Below are positions 59,516 to 64,000 of a stretch of DNA of 64,000 nt, one piece after another (position 1 is the first letter of the stretch; each line of letters starts with the position of its first letter). This DNA is from Coleophoma eucalyptorum. Lineage: Eukaryota > Ascomycota > Leotiomycetes > Helotiales > Dermateaceae. The notes below the pieces were generated by a model that worked only from the letters and a program-made list of their open reading frames with translations, was not told where the DNA came from and did not search any database. The position numbers and the translations under genes are program-made. The DNA lies in NCBI GenBank assembly GCA_026120035.1, contig JALRME010000028.1, positions 5,255-69,254 on the forward strand, in the 5' to 3' direction.

Positions 59516-60730
59516 ATGGCCTCCATTATGGAAAACACATCAATCCCTCTTATGCCATTTTCTGGCTTTTCTAAATCCTCGTCTTCAGACAGCAACTTAG
59601 TTATTGGACCTGTGAGTCTATCACCATGGGCCAATTTCAACAAGCTCTGGATGAGTCTGAAGGGCTACCCAGCAGACAAATTTGACTTTGTCCCTGGGGA
59701 GACTCCATTCTCGACTTTGGGCGAGACGGTTTTCATGATAGTCCTCTATGTCTGTGTCATTTTTGGCGGACGAGAGTGGATGCGCAATCGCCCCGCATAC
59801 AAGCTGAACACCTTGTTCAAAATCCACAACTTCTGCCTGACCGCCATCAGCGCATCTCTGCTTGTGCTCTTTGCTGAGCAAATCATCCCAACGGTCTGGA
59901 AGAATGGCCTTTACAATGGTATCTGCGGATCTGGAGGCTGGACTGCTCCTTTGGTCACGCTTTACTATGTAAGTTTGCGCCAACCCAATCTGCAATCGCA
60001 GTGCTGACTTCTGCAGTTGAACTACTTGACCAAATATGTTGAGCTTCTGGATACTGTCTTCTTGTTCCTCAAGAAGAAGCCATTGAGTAAGTTTCCTGGC
60101 GCAGAACGAATTCCGAGCTCTCACTGACTCCTGGCAGCTTTCCTTCACACCTACCACCACCCTGCAACAGCCCTCCTCTGCTACACCCAGCTCATCGGAC
60201 ACACCTCGGTCTCATGGGTTCCAATTACCCTGAACCTGTTTGTGCATGTGGTCATGTACTGGTACTACTTCCAGAGCGCGCGTGGTGTCAAGGTTTGGTG
60301 GAAGGAGTGGATCACTAGACTCCAAATTACCCAATTTGTCCTCGACCTCGGTACGTGTGTGCGCCCTTGTGATGTGGATCTCACTAACCAGAGGAACCCA
60401 GGTTTCATCTACTTCGCGTCTTGGGATTACTTTTCCAGCACCTTTGCGCCATGGCTTCCCCACGTTGGACGCTGCGCAGGCGAGCCATTCGCAGCTGTTG
60501 CAGGATGCGTCATTATTACCTCATACCTGTTCCTCTTTATCTCGTTCTACATTGCGACGTACAAGAAGGCGGGTAGCAAGAGCGCCAAGGCGAAGGCACA
60601 GACTGCTGCGCTCGACATGAAGAGCACTCAGGTCCCCACAGCGAAGAAGACCAAGGAGACTGCGACTAAAGTGGTCGAGGCTGCCAACACCGGCATGCAC
60701 AAGCTTACCCCCAGTGGAACCATGTTCTAA
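59516..60730 (+). CDS. ELO-family fatty acid elongase (3-ketoacyl-CoA synthase)
   Basis: Four exons: 59516-59968, 60017-60086, 60138-60350 and 60402-60730; 354 aa. The third intron (60351-60401, 51 nt, CACTAAC branch) is in frame without stop and would be misread as coding. Family motifs: [16 protein letters not shown], the catalytic HTYHHPA (HxxHH), and [13 protein letters not shown]. About seven membrane helices are expected, with a Lys-rich tail ([11 protein letters not shown]) that may help ER retention. It condenses malonyl-CoA with a fatty acyl-CoA, the first step of VLCFA elongation; the Tsc13-like gene in this window provides the last step. Chain-length class cannot be read from the sequence. 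Confidence 0.93.
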
Positions 60731-63246
60731 GATGGGGCGCCCACACCGGGTAAGCGGAGAATCGGGGAGTTTCAGTGGCCTTGATGGTCATGAATTAATG
60801 GGGGGGAAATGAATGAGGACTCTGTTAATAGCCAAGAGAAACTTGACCCCGTGTCGATTTGATGTTGGAGATTGAATGGAAAATAATCTAGTCTCAGACT
60901 GTGTAGCCATTAATTACAAGATATTTCTCTTTGAACCTCGCCATCGGCTTGCCCACACAAAACCCCCCAAAAAAAGGAAAAAGGAACGTGGATTTATTGG
61001 TTGTTCGAGATAGGCGAGCGGGAGCTCCGAGCCAGCCGTGCTGTTTCCATCTATAGGACGCCCATTGAGAATGTGCCGGCGGGAATAAACATGGCACATT
61101 TGGCAGGCGTCGGGAGCATAGCGTTGATCAGTGTGACCAATCAATCGACGGTCAGCGGATTAGATATCCGAAAAGAGAAGGCCCAGGTCTAAAGGGGGAA
61201 GCGGCTCAGCCGTACAAATGACGTTGATGAGAAACTTGGAATCGCAGCCAGAGACATGGGACAGGGGGGAAGCGTATCGGTAGACCCAGCTGTGGATATA
61301 GAGTAAAGCTGAATCAGCCTGAATCAGACCGGTGTCCAGTGACTGTGTCTGCATAGATCTAGGGCGCGTATGAAATCGCCTCAAGTGGGCCAACGAACAA
61401 GGGGTTGGGACAAAGCGGCACGAGCCAGAGCATAAGAAGCAGGTGAACGTTGTAATAAGAATTGATCTGCGTCATGTTGCATCGATTGGCGGCCTCGCTA
61501 ATCTCTTGCCCGTGCTCGGTTAGATGTCCGGAGTTCGCTAACCGTTGCCTGCCCCAGCCCTTTGTTGGGAGAGGTAAGGAGGATGGTTTTATCTGATCCA
61601 ATGCTTGATCTGTGGCTTTTGGCTTGTGCACACCAGCAACCGGCTGTTACTCCAAATGCGGACCAACCTTCCTGACTACCCCTACACATGGCGTAACTGC
61701 TAAATACTGTCTTTCTCATTTGGAAAAGAATGAGAATGAGACTGCCATCGTAACGTTACGCTGCTCGCAGCTTCGGTATAGTAGGTAACACATTGCTCAT
61801 CACAAGCGACTTGCGAAGATTGTAGCGAGGCTTTCGAGATGGAAAAGTTGCCTAATGGAGAAATGATCGTCCCGACTGAGCCCGTCTCAAGACCACCGCG
61901 TATCGTGATCCACTAAAGGGAAATGCGGCTCTGTGCTGATAATCGTCCGGGCCGTCCGAGTTGGCTTTTCCGACGGTCAGACTAATCACAAGCCTCAGCC
62001 GGCATCCCCTAGGAGTGGAGATATCGCAGCGGAGATGTCGCGTCACTGCTCGGAGACTTTGCATGAGTGGTGGCAAAAGTCATAACTTAAGGCCAGCATG
62101 TGGCATAGTTGGTGATAACATCTATCCTTCAGACGCCTTTTCAAACGAAAGCTTTTTTCCAAAACCGGCCATATTAGTAGGGGGTACGATGTCCAAATTT
62201 GAGGGCATCACGGGTTGGAGTTTGGCAAATGGGTAGTTAGAATGTGTCAGGAATAAGGACACAACAGAAAACAGAGCTGAAACAGTATAAGACGCTGTAT
62301 AATTTTCACAATCATTAGGCTACCGGTTGTTGGATTCGGCGGAAGCGAGGACATTTCTTACGGAAACGAATTTGTATCCAAGCTACGCCCGACTTGAAAG
62401 ACGACTGTGGCCCTAGAAAACTAAAAGGCCAAGCGAGATGCACTTGTGCTAAGATAGAAAGCTTCCGGAGCTAAAGATACATCAGAGGCATCTGAGCGGA
62501 GAAAGCATTTGAGATTCTATTGGCCATTTTTGCCCGAGGATAATTCCTCTCACCATACCATTTTCAAGTAAGCGTCTTTTGGTTTCACGTCGGCCGCTCA
62601 TCTTTCCCAGGAACCAGGACCGTAACTTATTCGTCAGGCCCTGGAAAGTTCGCGCTTTGTATATCGTCCGTTGCATCGACATCAGCATGTGAGAATGATG
62701 ACTAGTAATCCCTCCTCAACAATCAATGATCTGCAACATTGCATGATCGTCATGGCCGAATGGTAGTGAGACAGATCCATGTGGGTCTTTTTCTCGTCTC
62801 TAGCACTCACGCATTCCATTGGTATGGGGAGCCTTGCTCATCGTCCCAGCAGAGTGGACCTCAGTATTGTTGGCTTGCAATTGACCATTTGATCTCCCTG
62901 ACGGATCTGCACCTCCCGTGCATCGATGGAATTGCTACCAGACCGTGAGGTCGGCGACCTCATATTTCCAAAACAGACCTATGCATCAGCGGCGATAAGT
63001 TCTCTGCCATATAGAGAAAAGATCAACATTCTCGTGGTCTCCACTGAAGTGCTCTGGGATTGGCCTCAGCTAGTTCTGAGAGACTGCAAAGCTAATGCCC
63101 AGTCATCATGTACGATATCTGCTCTCTTGCGAACAGACAAAGTTCTGAAAAAAATTACAACTACTCATATCACATCAATTGTCTGCACTGCCCATTTTTT
63201 GTGGATTATATGTCTTTCTGGTGTAAGAAACCTATCAGTCATCATC
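60731..63246. other. Long intergenic, no gene seen
   Basis: 2.5 kb between the elongase and the truncated thioesterase-like gene. Only short, featureless ORFs on either strand; no transposon ends or tRNA recognised. Confidence 0.5.
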
Positions 63247-64000
63247 ATGCATCAAGTCCTGTTAAACGGAAGCAGTACGCTGGTCACTGCTGCCGTACTC
63301 GAACTTCCAAACGAATATAATGGTACAACAAATCCCAACAATACTCCTTTTTATTCGAGCGAGCAGCTTGCCGGAGTTTTAACTCTTACCACGCTATGGA
63401 GAATACTATTTGTTCTTTTATTGCTGGGAAACCTCAAAAACCTCCCATTCATGTGGACTGTGAGTTTGGCCATCATTGCACACATAATGGAACTTCACTG
63501 ACCTGTCCCTATAGCTTCGAATTGTTAATGCCTTTCGATTTTGTTTGCGCTCACAACGACCAAAGGTTGCTCCCTCGCCAGATCAGATCTTTCAACCTCT
63601 CATCACTACATCACAATGTCCCCTCATGGAGATTGACTTCAACCTTCACAGTATGTCCCACGAAGATATATTCCGATCACTACGGATGCTGACTTGGCTA
63701 GAAACCAATAGTTCATACTTCTCCGACGTCGACATCGCCCGCACACATCTGCTATGTACATTATTCTCACCTGGCATCGAGTTGATGCGAGGCGGTACAG
63801 CCGCCATCACGGGATCTAAAGCTCCGCTCTTCGGGATCGCTCTCGGCGCCGTGTCATGCTCCTTCAAGAGAGAACTCAAACCGTACGAGACATATGAACT
63901 CTGGACGAGAATACTCAGCTGGGACTCGAAGTGGATCTTTGTCTTGACTCACTTCGTGCGCAAGGATTCAGTCAGGCCGAAGCGATTCAGCTTGTATCCC
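63247..64000 (+). CDS. THEM6-like (hotdog-fold) thioesterase family protein, 3' truncated by window
   Basis: Three exons visible: 63247-63459, 63515-63650 and 63702 to the window end, giving about 216 residues. The first exon encodes a membrane segment near residues 45-65 (TLWRILFVLLLLGNL). The rest matches fungal THEM6/4HBT-like proteins: IVNAFRFCLRSQRPK, QPLITTSQCPLMEIDFNLHK then TNSSYFSDVDIARTHL, ALGAVSCSFKRELKPYETYELWTRILSWD and KWIFVLTHFVRK. These correspond to the hotdog strands of acyl-CoA thioesterase-like proteins. An upstream in-frame extension to 62926 is open, so the start could be earlier; MHQVLLNGSS is preferred. The role is inferred as acyl-thioester hydrolysis at a membrane, not proven for the family. 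Confidence 0.82.

Overview
The window comes from a filamentous ascomycete (Pezizomycotina). Genes carry many short introns of about 45-90 nt with GTRNGT donors and CTAAC/CTGAC branch sites. Families typical of moulds are present: two C6 zinc-cluster regulators, Dal5-like permeases, an NmrA-like protein, a Ppo-type oxygenase and a DOCK GEF with fungal architecture. The Leotiomycetes are a plausible class, but the sequence alone does not prove it. I reconstructed 20 protein-coding genes, two of them cut by the window edges. I found no convincing tRNA, rRNA, transposon or CRISPR array.

Layout: 0-2.6 kb is the 3' part of a flocculin-like repetitive surface protein. 3.8-6.3 kb holds a YeeE/YedE thiosulfate-transporter homologue followed by an ETHE1-like persulfide dioxygenase, a probable sulfur-handling pair that resembles bacterial blh/YeeE operons. 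6.7-15.1 kb is a catabolic-looking block: an M20 amidohydrolase divergent from a zinc-cluster regulator, then two convergent Dal5-like MFS permeases. 16.8-22.0 kb is a full-length ABCC transporter with 14 exons. 22.3-26.3 kb has a DUF2470 membrane protein, an NmrA-like protein and a second, divergent zinc-cluster regulator.

27-33 kb is more housekeeping in character: a BRD8-like bromodomain protein and a small coiled-coil protein. 33.1-38.2 kb has a TfdB/PheA-type FAD monooxygenase divergent from a class-III aminotransferase. 39.2-45.2 kb is a 2016-aa DOCK-family GEF. From 46.9 kb onward several lipid genes lie together: Tsc13-like enoyl reductase, Ppo fatty-acid dioxygenase, a P450, an ELO elongase and a truncated THEM6-like thioesterase. 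A 59-aa secreted peptide sits among them.

Genes likely to work together: the sulfur pair (import of thiosulfate or another sulfur species, then oxidation of persulfide); regulator plus amidohydrolase plus permeases (uptake and hydrolysis of an amide or acyl-amino acid); and the VLCFA elongation enzymes Tsc13 and ELO, with Ppo acting on C18 acids. These links are inferred from family and position. Three introns have lengths divisible by three and no stop codon, so a plain ORF reading would wrongly translate them. One intron appears to be GC-AG.
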